Of a stretch of DNA of 36,305 bases, positions 1 to 6,996 are shown in pieces. Source of the DNA: a virus. Where the stretch lies: positions 1-36,305 of the IMG/VR virus record IMGVR_UViG_3300026457_000038; one strand, 5' to 3'. Every line of letters begins with the position of its first letter. Position 1 is the stretch's first letter. The notes under the pieces are model-generated. The model was not told the origin of the DNA. It saw nothing but the letters and a program-made list of their open reading frames with translations, and did not search any database. The translations under genes and the position numbers were made by a program.

Positions 1-429
1 ATAACGAGAAGCAGAAGTAAATTGTATCAAACCATAACCTCTTCCACAATTATAGTATGAGGTTCTGCTACCACCTTCGCAAATATTAGGCACAAACATA
101 GATTCCTGCTTAATATTGCCCATGATAGTAGCAAGGGCGTTTTTATCTTTGATACCAATATTTTGAAAATATGCTAAAGCAGTATTTTCATGATTATTAC
201 ACCCTTTACAAATTAGCCTTTTCTCTTTTGGTTTTTCGGGAGCAACCTCTCGGATTGCTGTCTTCTTTTCATCTACAAGATCAAATTCTTTGATAATAGC
301 AAATGGTTTGGTTGTTGGTTCAATTGGAGGGGGAGGCCCCTGCATCTTGTAGTTGACGAATGGCAGTGATGCCGTACTGGTTGTAACCGTTGCCAGAAGA
401 GGCAGGGCTACTGTAAAGAAACTTTGCAT
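1..429 (-). CDS. Phage lysozyme-like protein, N-terminal part (runs off the window)
   Basis: The ATG is at 429 and 143 codons are open to the window edge, so the C-terminus is missing. Residues 1-24 are hydrophobic and end in a Ser/Ala-rich stretch, like a signal peptide or membrane anchor. A Pro-rich linker and a CKGC pair (74-77) follow. Residues 84-143 fit the phage tail-lysozyme pattern: ALATIMGNIKQES, with a candidate catalytic Glu109, then a Gly-Gly segment and GYGLIQFT before SRY. By family this would cut peptidoglycan, either in the tail or as a lysis enzyme; the N-terminal export-like segment argues for action outside the cytoplasm. A sigma70-like promoter with an ATAAATA motif lies about 120 bases upstream. 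The domain call is by eye and the lost C-terminus limits certainty. Confidence 0.7.
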   Translation of the reverse strand, partial: MQSFFTVALPLLATVTTSTASLPFVNYKMQGPPPPIEPTTKPFAIIKEFDLVDEKKTAIREVAPEKPKEKRLICKGCNNHENTALAYFQNIGIKDKNALATIMGNIKQESMFVPNICEGGSRTSYYNCGRGYGLIQFTSASRY

Positions 430-472
430 TAATACGTACAGAATTCTACATCCGTATAGGGAAACCGCACAT

Positions 473-488
473 CCCCTTTTTCAAGGGG
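473..488. other. Short hairpin in the leader of the lysozyme-like gene
   Basis: CCCCTT and AAGGGG flank a four-base loop, which reads GAAA on the minus strand. No T-run follows on either strand, so it is not a clear terminator. It lies in the predicted 5' leader of the minus-strand lysozyme-like gene and could affect RNA stability. Confidence 0.35.
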
Positions 489-545
489 GAATCCCCACGG
501 CTCTAAGTCAAAAATCATCTGATCCCGAAGGAAAGATGAAAAAAT

Positions 546-575
546 ATTATGAGTTATTATTTATTGATTTGTCAA
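546..575 (-). promoter_or_regulatory. Sigma70-like promoter with an embedded late motif
   Basis: On the minus strand TTGACA (575-570) and CATAAT (551-546) are separated by 18 bases, a near-consensus sigma70 promoter. The spacer contains ATAAATA (564-558), the core of the T4-type late promoter. The site lies just past the stop of the 62-residue ORF and points to the lysozyme-like gene. Confidence 0.45.
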
Positions 576-577
576 TA

Positions 578-766
578 TCAGATCCTACTCTTGCGTCTTA
601 CGGTAAGAATGGTCGGTTTTTCCTGCTCTATCAACCACTCTCGGAGTTCATCATGCATTGCACATGCATCTAGAGTTCGGTTTTCCTCACATAACTCATT
701 AATTCTACTAATAAAATATTTTTTCGTTTCTCCGAAGATTTCTTTAATCTTTTCATTTTTTGCCAT
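578..766 (-). CDS. Small hypothetical protein (62 aa)
   Basis: The ORF starts MAKNEKIKEIFGETKKYF and is charged, predicted helical, with two Cys residues (in NELCEEN and DACAMH). No family is recognised. No convincing Shine-Dalgarno precedes the ATG. It is collinear with the lysozyme-like gene downstream and could be transcribed from the promoter at 1413-1386, across the oppositely oriented GIY-YIG gene. It is called mainly because its composition looks coding and the overlapping plus-strand ORFs do not. It could be spurious. Confidence 0.5.
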   Translation of the reverse strand: MAKNEKIKEIFGETKKYFISRINELCEENRTLDACAMHDELREWLIEQEKPTILTVRRKSRI

Positions 767-794
767 AATATCTTTTTATATTCAAACTTCTGTT

Positions 795-816
795 GACTAC
801 AATATTACTTGTAGTC
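795..816. repeat. Perfect 8-bp inverted repeat between divergent genes
   Basis: GACTACAA and TTGTAGTC flank TATTAC, a perfect 8-bp palindrome arm pair with a 6-base loop. It sits between the minus-strand ORF at 766 and the plus-strand GIY-YIG gene at 906. It could be an operator or an RNA hairpin; it lacks a T-run on either side. Confidence 0.5.
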
Positions 817-877
817 TTGTATTCTACCTGATTACTGATCAAATGACAAGAATATAATAAACTAAATTATCTTACTA

Positions 878-885
878 TATAAATT
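878..885 (+). promoter_or_regulatory. Late-promoter-like TATAAATT for the GIY-YIG gene
   Basis: TATAAATT differs from the T4 late consensus TATAAATA at one base and ends 21 bases before the ATG of the only plus-strand gene. The region is very AT-rich, so a chance match is possible. Confidence 0.3.
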
Positions 886-905
886 AAACAAAATAAGATA
901 TCTTA

Positions 906-1337
906 ATGAATTGGAAATATAATGATGAAGATTTTATTGAAGTCACAAAAAATCTAGAAGGTTTTGTATATTTGATTACTAATACAACTAACAACAAAAA
1001 ATATATTGGAAAAAAACATTTTTGGGTTAGAAGAAAGGATCCAAAAACAGGAAGAAGGAAAACTAAAGAAAGTAATTGGAAAAATTATTTCGGATCTTGT
1101 GATGAATTAACTAAAGACGTAAAAGAAATAGGAAAAGAAAATTTTACTAGAGAAATCTTGTACTTATGTCCTCATAAAAAATCCATGTCATACTATGAAA
1201 TGTATGAACAATTTAATAGAAATGTTTTAATGAGTGATGAATATTACAACACCAATATTGAAGGAAAATTCTTCTCAAGTGAAAAGACTACAATTTATGA
1301 AGTAGTATTAAAGAGTAATAAGAGTTTTATATCTTAA
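906..1337 (+). CDS. GIY-YIG endonuclease-like protein (SegE type)
   Basis: This is the only plus-strand gene in the window. Residues 21-24 (VYLI) and 32-37 (KYIGKK) are the two halves of a GIY-YIG nuclease core. NYFGSCDEL, a FTREILYLC segment, a YYEMYEQF segment with the likely metal-binding Glu, and YYNTNIEG follow in the order seen in T4 SegE-like proteins. Such proteins are usually free-standing homing endonucleases that cut sites in related phages lacking them. At 143 residues it has little room for a separate DNA-binding domain. Its orientation opposite to every neighbour, between intergenic hairpins, fits an acquired mobile gene. Ribosome binding is weak (AAGATATCTTA before the ATG). 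Its target site cannot be inferred from sequence. Confidence 0.75.
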   Translation: MNWKYNDEDFIEVTKNLEGFVYLITNTTNNKKYIGKKHFWVRRKDPKTGRRKTKESNWKNYFGSCDELTKDVKEIGKENFTREILYLCPHKKSMSYYEMYEQFNRNVLMSDEYYNTNIEGKFFSSEKTTIYEVVLKSNKSFIS

Positions 1338-1354
1338 TAGTTTTATTACTCTTT
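1310..1354. terminator. 12-bp inverted repeat over the 3' end of the GIY-YIG gene
   Basis: AAAGAGTAATAA (1310-1321) and TTATTACTCTTT (1343-1354) are a perfect 12-bp inverted repeat with a 21-base loop that includes the stop codon of the GIY-YIG gene. No T-run follows, so it may be an imperfect terminator or a 3'-end stabiliser rather than a classical rho-independent terminator. Confidence 0.45.
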
Positions 1355-1385
1355 AATATAGTAATTCTTCAAACTCCACAGGGTT

Positions 1386-1413
1386 ATTATAGCAAGATTT
1401 GAATACTTGTCAA
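1386..1413 (-). promoter_or_regulatory. Consensus sigma70-like promoter reading into the GIY-YIG gene antisense
   Basis: On the minus strand TTGACA (1413-1408) and TATAAT (1391-1386), both perfect hexamers, are 16 bases apart. The site sits just after the stop of the 126-residue gene. Its transcript would run antisense through the plus-strand GIY-YIG gene to the small ORF at 766 and possibly the lysozyme-like gene. Confidence 0.6.
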
Positions 1414-1417
1414 GAAA

Positions 1418-1798
1418 TTATCCTTTCTTTTTTCTTCTTGCTAATTTTCTTAATGTTTGAGCTAGTCTTGCTCTCTTACCCAACTTGCCACCTTTTTTTG
1501 CTGCAGCAGCAAGTTTTTTGGCAGGGATATTCTTTTCCTCAGGAACTCCTAAAGATTTACTCAATGCTCCTGGTTTTTTAATAGCTTTTTGAATCCATTT
1601 AGTAGCTTCTAAAATATCATGTATGTCTTTTTCAGTTAATTCATTTGCTACCATCCAATTTGCTTCATCTAAAGTAGAGGCATAACCCTCTAGACAAAGG
1701 AATTCGATTACAGTATTATAAATGTCTAATTCTTCTTCAATTGAAGCATAAATTTGTTGATATGCTTCCGATAAATCTTTAAACTCTTGATAATTCAT
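1418..1798 (-). CDS. Putative internal head protein with prohead-protease-like N-terminus (126 aa)
   Basis: The N-terminus MNYQEFKDLSE-AYQQIY resembles a T4 capsid-targeting peptide and contains LSE before Ala, matching the (L/I)xE cleavage rule of the T4 gp21 protease. Residues about 31-65 are an acidic helical module (EFLCLEGY, then TLDEAN) that recurs in the two large proteins upstream. The tail from about residue 70 is strongly basic (PAKKLAAAAKKGGKLGKRAR, then KLARRKKKG), suited to binding DNA inside the head. It is a separate late gene: ATAAATA lies 26 bases before the ATG and a terminator of the previous gene lies upstream. The family is known only as cyanophage hypothetical; packaging is inferred from sequence. 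Confidence 0.65.
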   Translation of the reverse strand: MNYQEFKDLSEAYQQIYASIEEELDIYNTVIEFLCLEGYASTLDEANWMVANELTEKDIHDILEATKWIQKAIKKPGALSKSLGVPEEKNIPAKKLAAAAKKGGKLGKRARLAQTLRKLARRKKKG

Positions 1799-1823
1799 TT
1801 TTATTTTAGTGTGGGGTCAAATT

Positions 1824-1830
1824 TATTTAT
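1824..1830 (-). promoter_or_regulatory. Late promoter motif ATAAATA
   Basis: ATAAATA on the minus strand lies 26 bases before the ATG at 1798 and directly after a terminator. This is the core of the T4 late promoter (TATAAATA) recognised by gp55. Confidence 0.6.
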
Positions 1831-1841
1831 TATTTTGCAAT

Positions 1842-1869
1842 AAAAAACCTCCCCTTTCGGAGAGGTTTT
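1842..1869 (-). terminator. Rho-independent terminator after the 813-aa gene
   Basis: On the minus strand, a stem of AACCTC with GAGGTT and a GAAA-containing loop is followed by TTTTTT. It ends the 813-residue late gene about 20 bases past its stop codon. Confidence 0.85.
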
Positions 1870-1888
1870 AAAAAGTTAAATCAATCGA

Positions 1889-4330
1889 TCACTTGAGACC
1901 CATTCTCTTGATATCACCAAATTTGATTGCACTTGGTTGATATTTACCAAAAGGTCTGCCGAACTTTTTCTTGTGTCCTACTCTTCTGAACCATTCTGCA
2001 GTTTCCTTATCGGGAACCTTCTTATCTTCTGGCTTATAGAATTTTTCATCAGGACCATAACCTGACTTATCACTACCAGATTCTACATGCTTTTTACGAG
2101 CTTTTCTTTCATTTGCTCTAATTTCTGCTTGAGTTGGAGCAGGCTTATATGCCTTTACACCCTTTGCTCTTGCTTCAGTGAAAATCAGTTTTCTAGTTGA
2201 AAGATCACCATATGCTTCTTCCAAATCGTAATCTGACATTTCTGATAGATCATAACCTAATTCATCGAGACATTCTACAAACATATTATAGTTTTCTACA
2301 TATTCATTGTACTCTTGAATAATGCCAGAAATCCACTGGGAACTCATATTTTCCATGATAGCATTTGCACTATCAACAGATTCTGCTAGATTATTCTCTA
2401 GCAGGTAGCTTGCCACTACTTCGTAAATTTGATGATTGTTTGACATAATTGATTTCTCGGATAGTTCTTGTGATCCCTTTTGATATTTATTAAAATTATC
2501 ATTTAACTTTTGCTTTTCCGCAGGGGTAAGAGTTCCTGCACTTCTGGCAGAACCTCTTGCAGATTGTAGGTCCCTATCAGAACCCTCTACCTTAGCAGCA
2601 TATCCTCTCATTCCTGCTCTTGGTTTATCCCTTACAGACCCTCTTCTCGAAGCAGCAAGTCCTCTTAGTGTTCTACTTTGCTTTTCTTCTCTTGCTTTTC
2701 TGTCAGAATCAGATTCATCACGTTTGTGCTTAATATAAGGTCTATCGGCACCTCTTTCTGCTGCTGCAATTGTCTTATCTACACTACCAGAACGTTTGAA
2801 TGATTTAGAACGTGCTGCAAGTTCCTTACGAGTTGCAATTTCACCTTCCTTACCGAGTTCCTTTCTCATTCTAGTTGCTTCATCAATTTCATATGCTTCA
2901 CCAAACTCACCCATTGCCTTTTGCTTACGGAGTTTCTTAGCACTCTTGGTTATTCCACCAGGACCTTGTGAAGGATAATCATGTCCTCTAGGGGAACCAT
3001 GTGCTGCACCAGCTCTTGCTTCCTCTCTATCAGAAGCAGTCATGCCCTTTCTTGGAGAATCATAAGCATCCTTTCTATTTGCAGGATTAGTTCTGCTCAT
3101 CATTTTCTTGAGGAAAGGTTTTCTCTTTGCAGTCATCTTGGTTTTGAATGCTGCACTATATGCCTTTGGAGTTTCTCCATATGAACCTTCTGCTTCACTA
3201 AGATAAATATCAAACATTTCTTCCATAGTATAATCAGAAAGGTCATAACCTTCCTCCACAAGAGAATCAATCCAAGATTCAAATTCTTCATTGTATGGTT
3301 TATTCTTAACTGCTGCGATTGCTTTTTCTTTTGGAACACCAGAGGCAATCATTCTTGCAATTCTTACGTCTGCAAAGTCATTATCACCATCTTTGTCTTG
3401 GTCTACTTTTTTCTTTGCTTCATAGATTGAAGCATAAGCATCTGCAATATCATCAACAATTTTAGAAGTTGATCCCCATTCAAATGATTGTTTCAATGCT
3501 TCTACTTTACCACTCTTTACAATTTCTTGTGCTTTTGCTTTTTGTTGTGACATTGAAATATCGGAACTTGTAGGATTTTTTGCACCTGGTAATGATATAT
3601 TATTCTGCCTCATTACTGAAGCAGATTTCATTTTACTAATTTCATTATCTTGCAATAGTGGATTGGGAGTTTTTTGTTTGTTTGCAAGTGTTGGGTTTGC
3701 CAATGCCCAAGTTGATTTTCCAGTTGCTTCTGCACCTTTTATATCTCCAGACTTAACTTGAGACTTATAAACATCCAATCCACCTTTAATCTTTTGTGCA
3801 GTCGTTGCAGTTGCAGGTGAACTTGTTGGTCTTGCTGCAGCAGTTGGTGCAACCTTTGCTCCTGCTCCTGGTGTTGCTGGTTTTGCTGCTGGAGAAGTTG
3901 CCGCAGGTGTAGTTACTGTTGGTCTTGCTGGAGTTGTAGCAGGAGTTGTTGCTGCTCTTTCTTTTGCTTTTGCTTTTTCTGCCCTTTCTGCAGCAGCAAT
4001 TGCAGCATCTTGTGCTCTTGATATTCTTGCTTCTCTTTGTGCTCTAGTTTCTCTTGCTGCTGATGTTGGTGCTTTATCCATACTTTGGACATGAGAAAAT
4101 CCAGTAGTTGGTGTTCTAACACCAGCACGAACTGATGGTTCAGCAGACCTTTCTGGGGATGGGGCAAGATACTCTCCTGCAGATTTAGCAGCATTTGTAA
4201 CTTTTGTGACAAACCTGCCCATATTGCTATCCCAAAACCTTGCGGGACCACCTGGTGCTTCATTTAAATATTCTTCATCATAGACACTCTCGTATAAAAC
4301 CTTCAAATCATCCAAATTCTCTTTTTTCAT
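1889..4330 (-). CDS. Large modular virion-associated protein with many protease-like sites (813 aa)
   Basis: No enzyme domain is recognised. Residues 85-180 are Ala/Pro/Thr-rich low complexity. Residues 310-321 form an EF-hand-like calcium loop (DQDKDGDNDFAD) followed by VRIARMIASG, a segment common in cyanophage structural proteins. Two acidic modules containing GYDLS occur near 351-380 and 684-706, and a helical module near 638-672 (NNLAESVDSAN) is shared with neighbouring late proteins. Between them are Arg/Lys-rich stretches. At least seven (L/I)xE sites occur: LNE24, IYE304, LSE379, IDE484, LSE625, LAE650 and LEE705, several followed by Ala as in T4 gp21 cuts. This suggests a processed head polyprotein, which is inference. 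ATAAATA at 4373-4367 precedes it and a terminator follows. Frame is secure; function is not. Confidence 0.75.
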   Translation of the reverse strand: MKKENLDDLKVLYESVYDEEYLNEAPGGPARFWDSNMGRFVTKVTNAAKSAGEYLAPSPERSAEPSVRAGVRTPTTGFSHVQSMDKAPTSAARETRAQREARISRAQDAAIAAAERAEKAKAKERAATTPATTPARPTVTTPAATSPAAKPATPGAGAKVAPTAAARPTSSPATATTAQKIKGGLDVYKSQVKSGDIKGAEATGKSTWALANPTLANKQKTPNPLLQDNEISKMKSASVMRQNNISLPGAKNPTSSDISMSQQKAKAQEIVKSGKVEALKQSFEWGSTSKIVDDIADAYASIYEAKKKVDQDKDGDNDFADVRIARMIASGVPKEKAIAAVKNKPYNEEFESWIDSLVEEGYDLSDYTMEEMFDIYLSEAEGSYGETPKAYSAAFKTKMTAKRKPFLKKMMSRTNPANRKDAYDSPRKGMTASDREEARAGAAHGSPRGHDYPSQGPGGITKSAKKLRKQKAMGEFGEAYEIDEATRMRKELGKEGEIATRKELAARSKSFKRSGSVDKTIAAAERGADRPYIKHKRDESDSDRKAREEKQSRTLRGLAASRRGSVRDKPRAGMRGYAAKVEGSDRDLQSARGSARSAGTLTPAEKQKLNDNFNKYQKGSQELSEKSIMSNNHQIYEVVASYLLENNLAESVDSANAIMENMSSQWISGIIQEYNEYVENYNMFVECLDELGYDLSEMSDYDLEEAYGDLSTRKLIFTEARAKGVKAYKPAPTQAEIRANERKARKKHVESGSDKSGYGPDEKFYKPEDKKVPDKETAEWFRRVGHKKKFGRPFGKYQPSAIKFGDIKRMGLK

Positions 4331-4365
4331 CTTTCTTTGAGCATTGAAAAGTACTTTTATTAATA

Positions 4366-4839
4366 TTATTTATCTTTATCAATTTCCCAAATTCCTCTTA
4401 TACCAATATCTCCACCTAAAAGTTCCTGTGCCTTACTGCCATCTGGTTGTTTTTCATAATATACTGCATCCTTTACAATCTTCTTTTGAGTTTTAGTATA
4501 CTTATCTTTTTCTATTTCTTTTAATATCACCTCATTCTTCATATTCACTGGTTCTGATTCTTCCAGTTGTTTATATTCTTCGATTGCTCTATCTACATCA
4601 CGTTCAACTCGTTGATCCAATAATTCTGGAGTATTGATGACATACTCATTCACAGTATCATCAATCCAACCTCTTTTTAAAAGTTCTCTTTGAAGTTCAT
4701 CTACAATATCCCAGAGTCTTTTTTTATCAATATTAAATTTATTTGACAAAAACTCAATAATACTTTCAAAAATTATAGAGAGTTTTGCCCACTCTATAAT
4801 TCCTCTTCTTTTCTTACCGAAAGAAAAATTAAATTTCAT
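4366..4839 (-). CDS. Conserved-type cyanophage hypothetical protein (157 aa)
   Basis: The protein begins MKFNFSFGKKRRGIIEWAKL and is mixed-charge and predicted helical, with a long acidic middle (ERDVDRAIEEYKQLEESEP) and a C-terminus containing AVYYEKQPDGSKAQELLG. I do not recognise the family. It overlaps the end of the 86-residue gene upstream by 11 bases, so the two are probably cotranscribed and coupled. Its stop codon overlaps the late promoter motif of the next gene. The surroundings suggest a late, virion-related role, but nothing in the sequence proves it. Confidence 0.7.
   Translation of the reverse strand: MKFNFSFGKKRRGIIEWAKLSIIFESIIEFLSNKFNIDKKRLWDIVDELQRELLKRGWIDDTVNEYVINTPELLDQRVERDVDRAIEEYKQLEESEPVNMKNEVILKEIEKDKYTKTQKKIVKDAVYYEKQPDGSKAQELLGGDIGIRGIWEIDKDK
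4367..4373 (-). promoter_or_regulatory. Late promoter motif ATAAATA for the 813-aa gene
   Basis: GATAAATAAT on the minus strand is 37 bases before the ATG at 4330 and overlaps the stop of the upstream gene. Confidence 0.6.
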
Positions 4840-5089
4840 TTTTAAACATTAATAACATACAAGTTTCATAAAACTCATCAAAAGTCTTCATTTCTTTTAA
4901 AGAATTTTTTTCTTTGATCCACTCATCTGGAGTTTTATGATGTTTATCTTTAAAAGAGAAATGAAGTTCCTTTGCAGTAACATCATACTTTCTCATAATA
5001 CGTCTCATTAGTGAATCAATAGATGAGTATGAAACCTTCCTAAGTTTAGGAAGGTTTTTTTCAAGTTCACTTACTGCATTATCGATCAT
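4829..5089 (-). CDS. Small cyanophage structural-type protein (86 aa)
   Basis: The sequence contains SIDSLMRRIMRKYDVTAKEL and KHHKTPDEWIKEK, a segment I recognise as recurrent in T4-like cyanophage late proteins, where it is often fused to larger proteins (established pattern, no known activity). It is predicted helical and basic in the first half. The ATG overlaps the stop of the HAD-containing gene (ATGA), so translation is likely coupled. It may be a detached C-terminal module of that neighbour. Function unknown. Confidence 0.75.
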   Translation of the reverse strand: MIDNAVSELEKNLPKLRKVSYSSIDSLMRRIMRKYDVTAKELHFSFKDKHHKTPDEWIKEKNSLKEMKTFDEFYETCMLLMFKNEI

Positions 5090-6957
5090 TTTTGAACTTC
5101 TCTTTGTTCAATAAATTTTTTCCACTGTTCATAAGTAGTTTCTTTTTTATTCTCTACAATTACTTCTTCTGAAATAACCTCTTCTTCAACTTCTTCTTGA
5201 ATATCATCTTCACCAATAAATGTTTTCCAATACTCATATGGTGTTAGTTGTTCGTCATCCTCTTCGATTGTATTTTCAGTTCTATTTGTAAATCTAGATA
5301 CGTATCCAAATTTTAAAGCAGATTCATCTTCTACAGATTCTGAAAGTAATCCAATACTCTGTGAAATTAAATCATCTACATAATCCTCTTCAAATGTATC
5401 TACTAAATCCAATGCAGAATCTAGATTTTCTACATAACCCTGATCTACAAGTTGCTCTAGAATAAAATCTAAAATAACTTCAAATTCTTCCTTAGTTGCT
5501 TGATAAGAACGTGACACGACTTTACCCTCCTTATTTGGTTTTACCATGTGAGTTTTAACTTTTGGACCAGATACTGTTTCTTTATTGGCCTTTTCCATTG
5601 CTTTATGCACTTTTGCCGCATCATCATACATATGACCTTTTTTAGTACCTGCTTTCTTCATTAAACCATGAAGGATGGTTTTTTTCTTTTCACCAATGTC
5701 ACCACCTTCTACATTTCCTGCACGATGGACATGAACATAATTTTTTCCACCTTTTTCAATATTAATACCGTGTTTTTTCAAGTGTTTTGAAAAGGTTTTT
5801 TGATCATCCATATCACCACGAGCAGTAATGATATGAACGTTTTTACCTTGCTTTACTTGCTTCTTTAACTTTTTGATAATTCCTTTATTAGGTTTAGCTG
5901 ATTTTGTAAAGACTTTAGAACTACGGAATTCACCAAAGTCATAAGAATGTCCTTTTGGAAGTTTGTGAGTATTAAACTCTTGATTAGTGAGACTCTGTAC
6001 TCTCTTTCCTTTATCATCTTTTACATGAACTTTTACTTTTGAATGGTCATGACCAAACAAAGTTTCGTCCATATCGTAAGCATGAACTGCACCACCTTTT
6101 TTCTTTTTACCTTGATTTTGTTCTCTTCTTTCAGTTCTTGAAAGTTTTTTCTCTTCTAAGGTTTCACCATCATAATCAATTGATTGCTTTAATTGATTTA
6201 ATTGTGAAGAATATCTCTCACCACCAATAGGTGAAGTTTTTCTTGCTTTATCAATTGTAGAATCTACTTTTTTCTTTGCTGCCTCCATGCCCTTGCTTGC
6301 TAGATAACCTCCAAGTGCAGCAGCACCTGCACGAAGTCCTAATCCGACCAGTGGATTCTCATCAAGTTGTTCACCTTCTGGTTCAAATGAGTTTGCCATT
6401 GCTTGCTTACGGATAGTTGCAAAATATACTTGCTTTCCTTTTTCTTCCCCATATTGATCAATCATACTTTTCTTCATTCCACTATCATCATATTTACCTT
6501 TAAGTCTTTTCTCCTTTCTAACTTCAGAAGGAGTCATTTCTCTTTCAAGCATAATATCTTCTTCAATATGATCGTGCTCACCACTCTCAATATAAGTTGA
6601 TGCTGAATCTAAATAATCTGCTGCTCTCGTAATTTTAGATTGCACCCAAGCTTCAATATTACCTTCACCTTTTAATTTTTTACGAAGTTTTTTAACTGCA
6701 CCATCAATTTTATGAAGTTCAGTTCGAGCCATTGAGTACTCATGATCCTTTTCTTCGATTTGAATACCCTTCTTAGTTTTTAAAAACTTAGGAAGTTGAG
6801 GTCCCGATTTTTTTGCTCTTTCCTTTCTTCTACGTGCAAGTTCTTCATCTGCCTTTTTGGCAAATTCCTTCTGTCCAGAAATATCAGGATGTTCTGATGC
6901 AATACCTTCTGAATAAACCTGAAGATAAGCTTCGTAAATATTTTGTGATTTATCCAT
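5086..6957 (-). CDS. Virion-associated protein with embedded HAD-phosphatase-like domain
   Basis: I chose the ATG at 6957 (MDKSQNIYEAYLQVYSE). The earlier in-frame ATG at 6996 abuts the nrdB terminator and precedes the late promoter at 6987-6981. Numbering from 6957, residues 71-130 contain AWVQSKITRAADYL, common in T4-like phages. A Gly/Ala-rich segment lies near 202-220. Residues about 289-450 hold HAD motifs: I, YDMDETLF with Asp295 and Asp297; II, HIITARG with Thr378; IV, MYDDAAKVH with Asp445 and Asp446. HAD proteins usually remove phosphate. An acidic helical module near 495-535 (QGYVENLDSALDLVD) matches modules in the 813- and 126-residue proteins. Protease-like sites include IYE-A at 7-9 and LDE-N. 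The tail is acidic and repeats YExWKxFI. The role inside a virion protein is unknown. Confidence 0.75.
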   Translation of the reverse strand: MDKSQNIYEAYLQVYSEGIASEHPDISGQKEFAKKADEELARRRKERAKKSGPQLPKFLKTKKGIQIEEKDHEYSMARTELHKIDGAVKKLRKKLKGEGNIEAWVQSKITRAADYLDSASTYIESGEHDHIEEDIMLEREMTPSEVRKEKRLKGKYDDSGMKKSMIDQYGEEKGKQVYFATIRKQAMANSFEPEGEQLDENPLVGLGLRAGAAALGGYLASKGMEAAKKKVDSTIDKARKTSPIGGERYSSQLNQLKQSIDYDGETLEEKKLSRTERREQNQGKKKKGGAVHAYDMDETLFGHDHSKVKVHVKDDKGKRVQSLTNQEFNTHKLPKGHSYDFGEFRSSKVFTKSAKPNKGIIKKLKKQVKQGKNVHIITARGDMDDQKTFSKHLKKHGINIEKGGKNYVHVHRAGNVEGGDIGEKKKTILHGLMKKAGTKKGHMYDDAAKVHKAMEKANKETVSGPKVKTHMVKPNKEGKVVSRSYQATKEEFEVILDFILEQLVDQGYVENLDSALDLVDTFEEDYVDDLISQSIGLLSESVEDESALKFGYVSRFTNRTENTIEEDDEQLTPYEYWKTFIGEDDIQEEVEEEVISEEVIVENKKETTYEQWKKFIEQREVQK

Positions 6958-6980
6958 TAATATAAAAAGATCTTTATTTT

Positions 6981-6987
6981 TATTTAT
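6981..6987 (-). promoter_or_regulatory. Late promoter motif ATAAATA for the HAD-domain gene
   Basis: AAGATAAATAAAA on the minus strand sits between the nrdB terminator and the ATG at 6957, 24 bases upstream of it. Its position makes the ATG at 6996 unusable from this promoter. Confidence 0.65.
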
Positions 6988-6996
6988 CTTTTTCAT

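Noticed and set aside
353-857. Two plus-strand ORFs of 106 and 102 codons
   Set aside because: They overlap each other and lie antisense to the lysozyme-like gene and the 62-residue ORF. Their translations look like non-coding composition and have no ribosome-binding site.
3913-4263. 116-codon minus-strand ORF in another frame of the 813-residue gene
   Set aside because: Gln/Leu-rich low-complexity shadow of the Ala/Pro/Thr repeats; no start signal of its own.
6958-6996. Upstream ATG of the HAD-domain gene
   Set aside because: It abuts the nrdB terminator, lacks a ribosome-binding site and precedes the late promoter.
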